This document shows, piece by piece, positions 12,081 through 23,450 of a DNA stretch of 64,000 bases. The notes beneath the pieces were generated by a model. That model did no database searches and was not told the DNA's origin. It was given only the letters and a program-made list of their open reading frames with translations. The position numbers were made by a program, and so were the translations under genes. The stretch covers positions 73,182,647 through 73,246,646 of the forward strand of contig NC_051069.1 of the NCBI RefSeq assembly GCF_004664715.2. Direction: 5' to 3'. Within the stretch, counting starts at the first letter, position 1. Each line of letters begins with the position of its first letter. The stretch comes from Peromyscus leucopus (taxonomy: Eukaryota > Chordata > Mammalia > Rodentia > Cricetidae).

Positions 12081-13004
12081 AAATTTAAGAACTTAAGATT
12101 ACATTAAGCCTACCTGCATGATCCAAGCTACAGATTCCACGTCATTAATGTTAGTGAGACCTTCATGGTCACTATTGTCATATAAGGCAATGTGCTCATA
12201 GCAAGGAAAAATACATGGGTGTTTTCACGTAGGTATTCTGCCTATGGTGTTCTCTTCACTTTTTCCCATAGCCTGTGCAAGTCTAGAGACTTGAAGATGA
12301 GCCCCTTTCCCTCATGACAGTGTTCCCAGGATAGAATTACTTTCAAGGCATAAAGCCCAGAACAGTTATATGTAGAACTGGGTTTCCCTGCTAACTGCAG
12401 AATGGATTTGCTGCCTCTGACACCTGCTTTTCCCAGAAGCCCCAGGTTTTATTTTGAGGTGTTTCCCCCTGTGGTCCTCTGTCCACCGGAGTTTTGTCTC
12501 CAGAGTTCCTCAAATCCTCATGTGTATTGTGCATGCTCTGCAGGTATGGCCATGGAACCCCGACAATCAGTGCTGAGCTCTTAAAACCAGACTAAATTAA
12601 TTTCAGCTACTCATTTATGTTTACAAGCTATAACCATCAGTAGTTAAAAAGATAAGGCCTTTGACCTCAGGTTTCTAGCTATCTACTTGGGAGACAGACG
12701 TGCAATTAATCATTGCTATCTGCCAGGTGTATGTGTGTATACGTATGTATGTGTGTATGTATTCGTACACACGTGTGGTGTGTGTTTAAGTGGAAGCACA
12801 TTAAAGTCCTCTGGTTTCTCTGTAGGGACTCGGGGCATTATCCAGCTGAAAATCAATAGTCTTGTCAGACAGGTAAACTTTCAGCTTTCAGAGAATATTC
12901 ATGGCATATCCTCAACTGGTGAAATTTTTGATATTGAAAAAAATATAACACAACTTGTATGTTTCTTCTCACTTCTTAGTGTTGGAAGGAACTAATAGGA
13001 ATTA
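12081..13004. other. Intron; one alternating TG/TA tract
   Basis: The only structure is an imperfect purine-pyrimidine alternating tract at about 12728-12788 (GTGTGTATACGTATGTATG). The open frame at 12687-12995 runs over it and looks like chance. Confidence 0.45.
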
Positions 13005-13120
13005 GAATTTGGGCTGATTCTGACTAGATGTGTGGCCTTATGCAACATTCTAACTATAATCCTCAGTTCTTCTATTGGTAGTTTCTACCTCACCAAATTA
13101 TGACCTTTGAAGAGTCAGAG
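13005..13120 (-). repeat. SINE MIR
   Basis: Reverse MIR order: GATGTGTGGCCTTATGCAAC, CTCAGTTCTTCTATTGGTAG and TTTCTACCTCACC. Confidence 0.6.
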
Positions 13121-14756
13121 AGCCTCCATATAGAGGACATTCAGCTAAACCATTAGACTTTATAATCACCACCATTGAACATCATGAACTTTCTCTGGTT
13201 GTTCAACACATTTCCATGTGATTATGTAACATGATTCCTTGGTTCAAGGCAGCTTTTCTCATTACTTACGCCTGAGGAGCTGCACATTGGCTGTGTTGCA
13301 GAAGTGAGGGAAATCAGGTCGATACAGCTTCTAGACGTGAGAGTGTAAGACTTTAGTTTCCTATTAAGATAATCTTTATATTTAATTTACATAACAACAA
13401 TCCCATGTTGTCCCTTTCTTTATGCATATTTATTGCTGGTGAATCTGATGAGACAATTTAGAGTGTTAATTTAAAATATATTTTATTTAATTAAAATGAT
13501 TGAAAGCAATTCTTTTAAAAATATTTTTGAACAAAATAAACCATCTCTCATTTTCAGGATTGACTTATCGGCCACATGTTTGTATCTGCTTCTAAATCCT
13601 CAGTGAACTAGGAAACATTTTTATAAGCATTATTTTGTGCAAATACTATTAAAATTACACACTAAATATAGGCATTTTGATATTCATTTCAAATGAACAA
13701 AAGATATTTTATCAGATTAAACATTTTCATAGTACAATATTGAATTAAACTTCTGTGTAATCATTAAAAGTGAGAAATCATCCTCCTTCCTACCAACTTT
13801 GATAGGTTATTTACTATTTAGATTTTAGTTTTGTTGACTGCAGTGACTGATAGGGGGTGTGTTCCTATTGTCTTCCTGCTTATAAAATTAATGAATATCT
13901 TATGTTCATACATGTGCAACAGTGACCACATTTATGAAATGTAAATAGACTGCAAGAGGAGCTTCTAAAAAAGATGTTAGTTTTGACTGAGATGAAATTT
14001 TCAATATCATAAAAGTGGAATATTTTCTTATCATACCCTGATGCAGCACACCTAAATTATGAAATGAGTAATAATCTAATTAAAACTACCTAGAGAGGCA
14101 GTCCTCTTATGCAAATGTCACTTCCACTTAGACAAGCTCATGTTTTGGAAAAGTGATGTTCTAACAAATCATTTAAGATGGTGTAGTCTATTAAAAGTCA
14201 ACAGGTCCACTTCATGGGCAGCCCATTGCCCCCTTTGAGGAGCTGCCTAGATTTCATATGGGAAATCACTTCATTTGGGACGAGTGTTAGGATGGGTCAG
14301 TGGTGCCTACCATGGGTACACAATGCTGGCAGTGGACCAGGAGCAACTTGGATGAAAAGGGACACAGATATCAATGGACCTTACTGAGCTGTGACTTGAA
14401 TTTCCACCAAACTCTCTATAAACATTCACTGTTTGCGTAACCACATTCCTTGGGAGAGGGGGTAGTCTGAGTTGGGCTCCTGCGGAATGGGTAATTTAAG
14501 TATTTGGACATTGACATTGACAGGTTGCTGACATGCTGTGAGAATGATGTTGGATTCTTTTGTGAGCTTGGTGGGGGCTCTGAAGTCAATCCTCAGTAGC
14601 TCTTTTAAGCATACCTAAATAAGTAAATATATTTCATTAGCATGCCCACAGTTGTATTTTTTTTTTTTGTGAATCCATAGGACTTTCAGAGAACCCAGAT
14701 TTGACTACACTCTAAAGAAACAGATAAGAATAGATTTTTATTTTGACATTGTCTCT
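13121..14756. other. AT-rich intron, nothing recognised
   Basis: Unique sequence. An octamer-like ATGCAAAT at 14110 is a single match and carries no weight alone. Confidence 0.45.
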
Positions 14757-15214
14757 GTGATGTATCCCACTGTCCCAGTTTTGTTTTTTGGCTGTGATGA
14801 ACACCTCGACCAAAAAAGCGAGTTAGGAAAGGAAAGGGTTTATTTGGTTTATAATTTGATGGTACAGTACATCACTTTGAGGAAGTCAAGGCAAGAATTC
14901 AAGCAGCAAGTCACATCGTATCCACAGTCAAGAAGAAAGACAAATCAATAGGCCATTGCTTCCTTACTTTCTCAACTACTTGCCTAGAAAATGGTGGTGT
15001 CCAGAATGGTCCGAATCTTCTTAACCCTTAAGACAGTCCTCCATAGACTTGACTCACAGGCTAGCCTGATCCATATAATTCCTCAATATGACTTTCTTCC
15101 CTGTGGATCTACTAATGTTGACAGTTAAAATTAGGGAGCACCTCCAGCCTTGTCAAACGGATGCCCAAGCACATCACTTGAAACCATCATTTCCCACCCT
15201 TGTTCATACCATAA
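14757..15214 (-). repeat. Old MaLR-type LTR element, 5' part of a nested mosaic
   Basis: TTTTTTGGCTGTGATGAACACC, GGAAAGGAAAGGGTTTATTTGG, ATCACTTTGAGGAAGTCAAGGCA and later segments follow, in reverse, the order of rodent ERVL-MaLR (ORR1/MT-type) elements as I remember them. It appears to continue at 15553-15605 and 16064-16680, on the far sides of later insertions. Confidence 0.5.
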
Positions 15215-15552
15215 TAGGAGCCCCCATGGAACTGGATCAGACCCTCTGGATAAGTGAGACAGTCGATTAGCTTGAACTGTTTGGGAAGCCCCAGGCAGTA
15301 GGACCTGGACCTGTCCTTAGTATATGAGCTGGCTTTTTGGAACCTAGGGCCTATGCAGGGACACTTTGCTCAGCTTTAGTGCAGGGAGGAGGGGACTGGA
15401 CCTGCCTCAACTGAATCTACCGGGATGAGCTGAATCCCCAGGGGAGTCCTTGCCTTGGAGGAGGTGGGAATGGGGGGTGGACTGGGGGAGGGCAGGGGAA
15501 TCCGTGGCTGATATGCAAAATTAAATTATAAAATTTTAAAAAAGGAAAATAC
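15215..15552 (+). repeat. LINE-1 3' UTR fragment
   Basis: Typical muroid L1 3' end: GTGAGACAGTCGATTAGCTTG, GACCTGTCCTTAGTATATGAGC, GCAGGGACACTTTGCTCAGC, CTCAACTGAATCTACC, a G-rich stretch, then GATATGCAAAATTAAATTATA and an A-rich end. Severely 5'-truncated; no ORF2. Confidence 0.85.
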
Positions 15553-15607
15553 AGTCCAATTCCAAATGCCTCCAAACCCTCAAATTCTAACACTTGAAAA
15601 GTTCAAA

Positions 15608-15762
15608 TCTTTTTTTTTTTCTTTGAGACAGGGTTTCTCTGTGTAGTTTTGGTTATTGTCCTGGATCTCTCAGTAGACCAGGCTGGCCTTGAACTCAAAG
15701 ATCCACCTGGCTCTGCCTCCTAAGTGCTAGGATCAAAGGTGTGCGCCACTACCGCCTGTCTC
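15608..15762 (-). repeat. SINE B1
   Basis: Reverse B1: T-run, GAGACAGGGTTTCTCTGTGTAG, GACCAGGCTGGCCTTGAACTC, AGTGCTAGGATCAAAGG and GTGCGCCACTACCGCC. Confidence 0.92.
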
Positions 15763-15813
15763 AAAGTCTTTTTTAAAAGTACAGTCTTCTATAAAATAAA
15801 AAACAAGTTGTAA

Positions 15814-15823
15814 GCAGGGCGGT

Positions 15824-15894
<71 letters not shown>

Positions 15895-16063
15895 ACACCT
15901 TTAATCCCAGCACTCGGGAGGCAGAGCCAGGCGGATCTCTGTGAGTTTGAGGCCAGCCTGGGCTACCAAGTGAGCTCCAGGAAAGGCGCAAAGCTACACA
16001 GAGAAACCTTGTCTCAAAAAAACCAAAAATAAAATAAAATAAAATAAAATAAAAAAATAAAAA
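15814..16063 (+). repeat. SINE B1 with a GGC expansion in its head
   Basis: The B1 head GCAGGGCGGTGGTGGTGGC runs into a pure GGC array and resumes at GCACACCTTTAATCCCAGC. The rest is a near-intact cricetid-type B1 (CCAGGAAAGGCGCAAAGCTACAC ... GAGAAACCTTGTCTC) with an (AAAAT)n-type tail. A normal B1 head has only one or two such triplets. Confidence 0.95.
15830..15892. repeat. (GGC)21 trinucleotide repeat
   Basis: 63 bases of uninterrupted GGC/CGG, preceded by GGT triplets from 15821. On the reverse strand it makes a polyalanine run in a chance frame (15773-16129), which is not a gene. Confidence 0.97.
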
Positions 16064-16680
16064 TGTGTACTTAAATATTCTTATTCCAAAAGAATTGTGC
16101 AAAAAATAATCACTCCAAAGCAAAACCAAAATCTAGCATTGTAAATCCAAATCCTATAGCTCTATGTCCAATTATCTGTGACTCACTCACAGATAGTGTA
16201 ATCTTCTGGTTTTCAAAGGGCTTGGGCAGCCAGCTTTCCATACCAATAGCTTTCTTTGGTGGACACCACATGGTCCTGGCATCTCAAGTATCTTGGAGTC
16301 TCCATTGTAACTGAGGCTTCACCTTCACCAGTGGCTTTTTGGTGCCTTTTCTCAGGGACCCTGACTGTTCCCACATGGTGCCTGGTCTTAGCTGCTCTTC
16401 ATGACCCTTTCATGCCTTGAAAACCATTACCACATAGTTGACTATTACATTGCCAAGTTCTGCTATAAGCTTGAGGTGTAGCCCGACCTCATTGGATCAC
16501 ATCTGAATTGGTTTCTGTGTGCCAACTTTGAGAAGACACTTTCCTGTTGTCTCAGTGAAGCACAATGAGGTTTGCCTCAGTGGTGCTGATCTCTAACCTT
16601 TTGTAGTTGGTTCTTTAGCCCCAGCCTGATGAGTATCCCATTCCCCTACTGAGGCTGGGAAAGGTTTCACCTCAAAACAC
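16064..16680 (-). repeat. Old MaLR-type internal region, distal part of the mosaic
   Basis: CTCTATGTCCAATTATCTGTGA, TTTTCAAAGGGCTTGGGCAGC, TTGGAGTCTCCATTGTAACTGAGGC and TTCATGACCCTTTCATGCC follow the internal region of rodent nonautonomous MaLR elements in reverse. There is no coding capacity. Family naming is from memory. Confidence 0.4.
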
Positions 16681-17456
16681 CTAGTATAGGAAACAGAAGA
16701 GCCATGTCTAATGGCCTCCCTAAATATAAATAATAACCACAACATGAAATGCTCATTTGCTGATTTCCTGTTGTTCTCTGCTCCCAGTTACATCTCATGA
16801 ACTGTGGACCAGTACACGTGATGTTCTGGTAGGGAAAATGCCACGGTCAAGTCAGGTGTGCCTTCTCACTTCATATGCTTTGTAAGTGTTTGGATTGATG
16901 TCACCTGCTAACTAAGGCCATCGGATAGTCTCATGGAGCTTACTCTCATGTGGTGGGTAGAAAAGGCTCCGGGTTGAGCAGAAGAGAAGGGTGATGCATG
17001 ATGTACCTGTACCTGCCTTCAAGGTGTGTGCTGATAAGCAGCGATGCTCATCTCTAGATCTTCATGACATGGAGTGTATATATGTACACAATTCAGCAGC
17101 TAAGAGGTCTGCCCTGGTGTGGGAAACTATCATCACTTTTCCTTTAATTTGCCCCCCATGGAAGCTTGCCTGTGATGTCTTCTAAACTGAGGAGCGTTCA
17201 TTCGAAACTGGTACCTGCTCCTCCATCTTCAGTTAGAGGGGACTTCTGTGTGGTCTCTTGTTGTGGTATGTAAATGAAAGGCAGTTGTCAGGGCATATGA
17301 TTTTACCGAGAGGACTTGAAAAGTGCAGAAAAGCTTGTGTCGAGAAGAATATGAAATTGGGATTTCTCCCTCATCACCAACCAACATCTATGGAGGAACC
17401 TAGTGACTGACTTTGGACATGCTTCAGGGTCCCCATCCTAAGAGGCAGGTAGTGAA
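16681..17456. other. Intron, nothing recognised
   Basis: Unique sequence with no confident repeat. Confidence 0.4.
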
Positions 17457-17600
17457 GCTGGGCAGTGGTGGCGCACGCCTTTAATCCCAGTGCTTGGGAT
17501 TAAAGTTTGAGGCAAGTCTGGTCTACAAAGCAAGTTCTAGGACAGCCAAGATTATTACACAGAGAAATCCTCTCTTGAAAAACAAAAACAAAGGAAAAAA
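17457..17600 (+). repeat. SINE B1
   Basis: GCTGGGCAGTGGTGGCGCACGC, CCTTTAATCCCAG, a short internal rearrangement that repeats GGGATTAAAG, then ACACAGAGAAATCCTCTCTTG and an A-rich tail. Confidence 0.92.
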
Positions 17601-18585
17601 GATTCAGGCAGTAAATGAAGTCCCCCACTCCACAGCTTATCTGGAATGATGTTTTTAGTGTTACTTTAGTTAAACAAACTCACTTTCTTGGTCCATTTTA
17701 TCCTAGCAGTGCTTTTTGGATCACTGCATTGCTTATACACATGATATAAATTGACGTTTACTGCTTTAGAATTATCACTTTTCTTAAGCACCATAGAAAA
17801 GTGATAAAACAGTTAGTCCTGAGTTCTAACTAAGGATATACTAGCTCCCAATATACATGAGTCTTGAGACATTAAAATCCCTCACAGAACGTTTCTTTAT
17901 CATAGTTCAGTGAGTAGGTTTATACTCTTGTGTGTGGACGCCATCCAGATGGTTCTATAGCGGAGAGAAGTTTGCATCTTGGTAAGTTTTGCTTTTGGCA
18001 GCTCCTCCTAACTCTTCCCCTCCAGTCTTTCCCTGGCATCTGCCTCCCTATCCAGAGTTTCTTTTTCCTTAAAATCCTCATGTCAGTCATAATCACCTCA
18101 TTTCTAGGACTGCTTTCTGCACACTGGTTTTTCGTCTCTCATCTTCTTCCAGCAGTGTGGAACTTTATGAGAAAACACCACCCCTCCCCGTGGCTCACCC
18201 CTCTCATTCCCTCTTGCAGTACACACAGCTGAAAAAGGTGGGCTACAAAGGTTCAGAGGTCATTTGTTACTGACCCTGGGATTTTCAAACATCCTTTAAA
18301 ATCCTATGCTCTGATTGTACCCTAGGATAATTATTCCATCAGTGCTTGGGTGGAGGACCCCAGGTTTTGTTTTCAAAGCTCTGAGGGTGGCTAAAATGTG
18401 CAGCCCAGTTTAAGAGCTGCAGTACAAGGTAGACTTGTAGGAGTCAGGTGGGCAGGCTAGGGAACACCAGGATATGCAGGCTACCGTTCTGACAGGTTTG
18501 GGTGCTGAATTGAATGTGAGATAAGACCATTGCTCATGGAATGGTAATAAGAAATGTAACATACTTATGCCAATAGGGGATATAC

Positions 18586-18587
<2 letters not shown>
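17601..18587. other. Intron, nothing recognised
   Basis: Unique sequence. The 100-codon open frame at 17930-18232 has no recognised family. Confidence 0.4.

Positions 18588-18627
<40 letters not shown>
18588..18627. repeat. (AC)n microsatellite
   Basis: About 20 AC units. Confidence 0.97.
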
Positions 18628-18629
<2 letters not shown>

Positions 18630-18699
18630 CTGTGAATCTGAGTTTAGGTTTGCAAAAGTGTTCAAAGCGAGCAGAAGCAACTAGATAATTTTGTTACTT

Positions 18700-19835
18700 T
18701 CTTTTTGCCTGTCTTTCAGTTTTCACATTTTCCTCAAACACTCACACCCCAGGTTATACCCCCTGCCTCTTCCTGCCAGTGGCCATATTATTCTTTCCCC
18801 TTTTAATTCAGTTAGATTTTAAGTGGCTTTTAAAATGGCCATTAGGGTTTGTTACCCTCCCCAGACTCCCTCCTCTACCCTGCTATCTCATTTCCCACTT
18901 TGATCATCGTTTTTGAATTCCTCTTTTCCTTTTATCACAACATATTCTATTTCCCCATACCTGTAAGACACACACCCTACCCCCATGTCCGTACACACTC
19001 ACCCTGGTCCTTTTCTAACTATCTAAATTTTATGAATACTCTAAATGAAATATATATATATATATATAGCTTAAAAGCTAACAGTCACACATAGAAAACA
19101 TGCAATGTTTGTCTTTCTGGGTCTTAGTTACCTCACTGAGGATGATTGTTTCTAGCTCCACTCATTTACTTGAAAACTTCAAAATTTCATTTTTCTTAGC
19201 TAAATAATATTCCATTGTGTAAATGTACTGCATTTTCACTATCCATTTATCAGTTAGTTGATGGCTATCTAAGCTATCTCCAGTTTCTGGCAATTGTGAA
19301 TAGAATAGTCATGAACATGTATGAGCATGTATCTCTGTAGTAAGCTGTAGAGTGCTTTGAGTATATTCCCAGGAGTAGTATAGCTAGATCACATGGTAGA
19401 TTGACTTTTAGCTTTCTCAGGAACCTCCACACTGGCTGGATCATTTCGCAGTTCGCACCAGCGATGAGTAAGTGCTCTCCTTCACCACATCCTCCCCAGC
19501 GTGTGCTGCCATTTATTGATCCTGGCCATTCGGTGGTAAGATGAAATCTCAGAATAGTTGTAATTTCCATTTCCCTGGTGGCTAAGGATGTTGAACACTT
19601 CTTTAACTGTTTCTCAGCCATTTGTATGTCATGGTTTTGCGAACTCTGTTTAGTTCTGTACCTCATTTTTTAAGTTCTATTATTTGTTGTTTTAATGTTC
19701 AGTTGGTTGGGGGGGCAGTTCTAGGTGCTCCCCCTCTGTCAGAAGTATCACTGGTAAAGATGTTTTCCCACCCTATAGGCTGCTGTTTGGCTGGAATGAT
19801 GCACAGAAGCCTGACCACATGGCTCCAGCAGTTCT
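18700..19835 (-). mobile_element. LINE-1, 3' part: ORF2 C-terminus and 3' UTR, decayed
   Basis: Read on the reverse strand, 19666 down to 19274 keeps a partly open frame with hallmarks of the rodent L1 ORF2p C-terminus: a LKKCSTSLATREME stretch, LRFHLTTEW, WGGCGEGEHLL (the cysteine-rich tail region), IQPVWRFLRKLKVNLP, LLLGIYSK and FTIARNW. ORF2-derived sequence extends with frame breaks to about 19835. The AT-rich 3' UTR runs left to about 18700 and includes a (TA)n tract at 19051-19069. The endonuclease and reverse transcriptase domains are missing, so it cannot be active. Confidence 0.85.
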
Positions 19836-20364
19836 AAACTAGAGTGCTAGATTCATCTTGATTAGACTGCGAAGGTCATATTTCCTCACCCTGTGCTGAG
19901 GGGTGAAAATGCCAATTTGCTAAGTCACTTCAGGCTCACCCTTGGACTGGAGGAGGTTTCAGTTTGCTTCAGAATCCATGCGTGATAGTCACAGTTTCTC
20001 TATGAGCAGGCAGCTCATACGTACAGATCATGAACATTCAATATAATGAGTTGTTGGTGCTTTTTAACAAAACAGGAGAAGGTGTGTAGAGAAGATTGCA
20101 TGTGTTAGTCTGACTCAGAGGCATCAAACATTTGAGGGAAAACCATCTTTCTGTGGGCTTTTCGAATCTAATATGCATGGCAAATTTGAATTTACTGTGT
20201 TAGGGATAGCATTGGATGCCATGTCTTAAGAATCCATCTTGTGAAGGTCAGTGTCTCACAGAGGTGCCATTGTTACAATATCTGGGACCTTGATTGACAA
20301 GTATGTAGCTGTCTGTTTTCTGCTGCCAACTTACAGCAGAAAAATGTGGTTCCTAGATAGGAAA
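19836..20364. other. Intron, nothing recognised
   Basis: Unique sequence between the L1 fragment and the split B3 SINE. Confidence 0.4.
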
Positions 20365-20381
20365 GCCTTTTTAAAATTATA

Positions 20382-20415
<34 letters not shown>

Positions 20416-20442
20416 TTTTAATATGTGTGGGTGTTTTGCCTG
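20365..20442 (-). repeat. SINE B3, 3' part (split by an LTR)
   Basis: A-rich tail of a reverse B3, with a (TTA)n run at 20384-20413, then ATGTGTGGGTGTTTTGCCTG. The rest of the same SINE resumes at 20931. Confidence 0.85.
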
Positions 20443-20930
20443 TGTGGTGTTTTTGTGTTCCCCAAAATATTGTGCACCCTAATAAACTTATCTGGGGTCA
20501 GAGAACAGGACAGTCACAATATTAAACATAGAGGATAGGCAGTGGTAGCACACGCCTTTAATCCTAGCATTCCAGAGGCAGAAATCCATGTGTTCAAGGA
20601 TCCAGCCAAGCATGGTGACTCACGCCTTTAACCCCAGAAATCGAGCCTTTAATCCCAGGGAGTGATGGCATAAAGCAGAAAGGTATATAAAGTGTGAGGA
20701 CCAGAAACTAGAAGCTTTTAGCTGGTTAAGCTTCAGGCTTTCGAGCAGCAGTTCAGCTGAGAGCCATTGGGATGAGGACACAGAAGCTTCCAGTCTGAGG
20801 AAACAGGATCAGCTGAGAAACTGTCGAGGTGAGGAAGCTGTGGCTTGTTCTGCTTCTGTGCCAGCATTCACCCCAATACCTGGCCTCAGGTTTGATTTTA
20901 TTAAGAAGACCTGTTAAGATTCCTGCTACA
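20443..20930 (+). mobile_element. Solo LTR, B1-bearing cricetid family, copy 1
   Basis: 488 bases bounded by TG...CA (TGTGGTGTTTTTGTG to GATTCCTGCTACA), flanked by a perfect 6-bp duplication TGCCTG (20437-20442 and 20931-20936). An AATAAAC lies near the left end, a TATA box at 20684-20690 (TATATAA), and there are three B1-like CCTTTAATCC modules between about 20540 and 20660. Six-base duplications fit class II (ERVK-type) integrases. No internal viral genes are present, so it is a solo LTR or a nonautonomous unit. Orientation rests on the TATA box. I could not name the family with certainty. Confidence 0.85.
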
Positions 20931-21114
20931 TGCCTGAATGGATGTCTGTGCACCACTTGCATGTCTGGTGCCCTTGGAGGCCCGAATTGGGCATCAGATC
21001 CCCTGGAACTGGAGTTAGAAACAGTTGAGTCAGCATGTAGGTGCTGGGAATTGAACCCTTATCCTCTGGAAGAACAGCCAATGTTTTTAACCACTGAGCC
21101 ATCTCTTCAGCCCC
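20931..21114 (-). repeat. SINE B3, 5' part
   Basis: Continuation of the B3 interrupted by the LTR: GATCCCCTGGAACTGGAGTTA, GTGCTGGGAATTGAACCC and AACCACTGAGCCATCTCTTCAG (the tRNA-like head in reverse). Confidence 0.92.
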
Positions 21115-21519
21115 TAGATAGAGTCTACAAACTTCTTTCAATAGAAACAAAGGCCATGAAGAGTTGGAAAGGACTATCAAAGTTGCCTGTCCAGTGGCAT
21201 TAGCAGTTGAAATAAAACATGGTAGTTAGTCAAGAGAAAAAGCTCACATCTGCCCTTTTGTGGGTGCTTCACACAGTGATTGACCTGCTTTAAGAATTCA
21301 TCTGTTTCATGGTAAAGGACCTTGTTCTGAAGAAGTAGTTTGTTGTGCTAAGCAGTTTCTTAAAAGCACAATGAGCAGAAAGAAGGCCCCTGCCTTGTTT
21401 CTGGAAGTTTAAATTGTTAAACTTCTATTATTTCTGCCCAATTTGGGATTAGGTATTTAAGTAGAAATCTTATAACCCCAGTCCTACTATGAGAGAAACA
21501 TTAGAAAAATCCCACCGAG
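21115..21519. other. Intron, nothing recognised
   Basis: Unique sequence. Confidence 0.4.
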
Positions 21520-21745
21520 TGACCTGATACAGAATGACTAGTGTGCCTCAAAACTGTCAAGATTGTTAGTCGAAAGGAGGAAAGTCTGAGGCATGGTTCC
21601 AGCCCAGGCCATCCTGAAGAAGTGAAGAAGGGACACAGTGGCTGTGCTTCTTGGATGCACCTTGAAACAGAAGAAGGCACTAGGACAAGATGTGAAAACC
21701 TGGATCCAGGTTGGACTTTAGTGAATGGTGAGGTTTGACCTCTGG
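21520..21745 (+). repeat. Ancient LINE-1 3' UTR-like fragment
   Basis: CCTCAAAACTGTCAAGATTG, GAGGAAAGTCTGAGGCATGG, GAAACAGAAGAAGGCACTAGG and GGTTGGACTTTAGTGAATGG follow the order of an old mammalian L1 3' UTR. Diverged; subfamily not assigned. Confidence 0.5.
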
Positions 21746-22329
21746 CCCATCCATTGCAACAGATGGATTGCACTCTTAGACACCGACCATAAAACCTGTT
21801 GATTTTAGGCGGTCTGTGGACTATTGGGATAATTATGCTGTATATTTAAAAGTGTCCAAGACAAAAGGTTATTTATTTTAAAGGACGAGATTCTGCTTTA
21901 AGGCTATTGTTGTGGAGTCCTAACGTACTAAGGCAAGAAGTCCTGCATTTGGGGGGATTTCCTTTAGACAGGGAGAATAAATAGGGTACTTAAAATAATA
22001 AGAAAACATGTATTTTCAGCATCTACTTTATACTAAACGTGTACTGGACCTCACTAAAATTAATACACCCAAGTTTTAGAAGCCTGTGGGATAGGCTTAC
22101 TATTGCTACAAAAGATGAAATGGAGACTTGGAAGACTGTATTGTGTGTGGTCTTCTGGATGCTACTGACAAACTGCATGAGAGACCCAGGGATTCCCTTA
22201 CGCTGGTCCCATTCCTTCCTTCTTTCTGTTTCCTTATGCATCTGCTGCCTTTGTTCTAGAAGCTACGGGTCAACAGGGATTCTTTTTAAAAATCTGTACA
22301 TACATTTTTTTAAAAATCTGTAAAAGGTT
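21746..22329. other. Intron, nothing recognised
   Basis: Unique sequence. The 94-codon frame at 22039-22323 has no known family. Confidence 0.4.
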
Positions 22330-23119
22330 TTGAAGTAATTATAGTCACTCAGGAAGTTGCAAAAATACGGTATGTACAGTCCTGGGTATCCTCCCCCCAA
22401 CTTTTCTCAGTTGTGTTATTTTTGTATAATCCTAGAACCCTATCAAAATGTTGGAACTGACGTTTGACATGGATATAAAAGTATGAACTAGACTATAGGC
22501 CGTATCCAGTTTTCATCGTTTGCTGAATGTACATTTCTGTATGTAACTGTATGTTCTGTGTGTAAGCGTCTAGCCTTGTGCAGTTTTACCCGACGTGTGG
22601 ATTTAAGTAGCCTTTCCCGCCACGGGATCTGGAACTGTTTCAGCACACGAAACTGCCTTGCTCTACACATTTGCATTTACGCCCAGCCCCCCAATCTATT
22701 AGCAGCCACACATCTTTTCTCCACGTCTACAGTTTTGTCAGTTTAGGGTTGTGTGCATGGATGATCACAGGGCTCGCTATTGAGACTTTTCCCAGTAAGC
22801 TTCCGTCTGCGGGCTCACCCAGGTTGTAGCAGGAGATTTCTTTATTGCTGATTAGTTTTTAATGGTGTGACTGCACCATAGTCCTCCCATCCATCTTTCA
22901 CCCCTTTGAAGGACGTTTGGGTCACTTCCAGTTTTTTTGCTGTTATGAAAAGGCTGTCATGAATATTTGTGTGCGTGTTTTGTGTGGACATAACGTTTCA
23001 TTTCTCTGGAATAACTCCCTGAGAGTTTGCGGAGTCATGGGACGTGCGTGTAGTTGTATAAGACAGTGCCGAAATTGCCGAAATGTTTGCTAGAGCGACG
23101 TTTCCACTTCCTATTCTTG

Positions 23120-23163
<44 letters not shown>

Positions 23164-23450
23164 ACACACACACCAATGTCTCGCTGTGTGGAACATCTTT
23201 CATGCGGCTGTTGGCTATCTATCTTTCCTCTTTGGAGAAATTTCTGTTCCTTTCATTTCCCCCCCCCCCCCCACTTTCTAATTGTTTTTCTGTATTTTGG
23301 TTTTGTGTTTTTTGTTTTTGCAGTTAAGTCCTGAGAATTATTTATACATTTTACTATGTAAAAATTTGTCTGATTTGTGGCTTATAAATGCTTGCTTCTA
23401 GTGTGTTCTGTGCCTTCTTTTTACTAAATATGTGACATCTTAGAATTTCC
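22330..23450 (-). mobile_element. Ancient LINE-1 (L1M type), 3' part
   Basis: Reverse-oriented L1M 3' end. The 3' UTR begins near GAAGTAATTATAGTCACTCAGG and GTTGCAAAAATACGG. Then ACCATAGTCCTCCCATCCATC, GGACGTTTGGGTCACTTCCAG, TGCTGTTATGAAAAGGCTGTC and TTTTGTGTGGACATAACG mark the end of ORF2. The fragment continues past a CA repeat to GAATTATTTATACATTTTAC. No frame is open. It carries an unusual number of CpGs for such an old element. Confidence 0.75.
23121..23173. repeat. (CA)n microsatellite inside the L1
   Basis: About 25 CA units with one CCCA interruption, followed 90 bases later by a C12 run at 23261-23272. Confidence 0.96.

Noticed and set aside
15773..16129. Reverse 118-codon frame with a long polyalanine run
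   Set aside because: It is the reverse complement of the GGC-expanded B1 SINE; the polyalanine comes from the triplet repeat.
19274..19666. 130-codon reverse frame as a possible host gene
   Set aside because: It is the decayed C-terminal part of LINE-1 ORF2.
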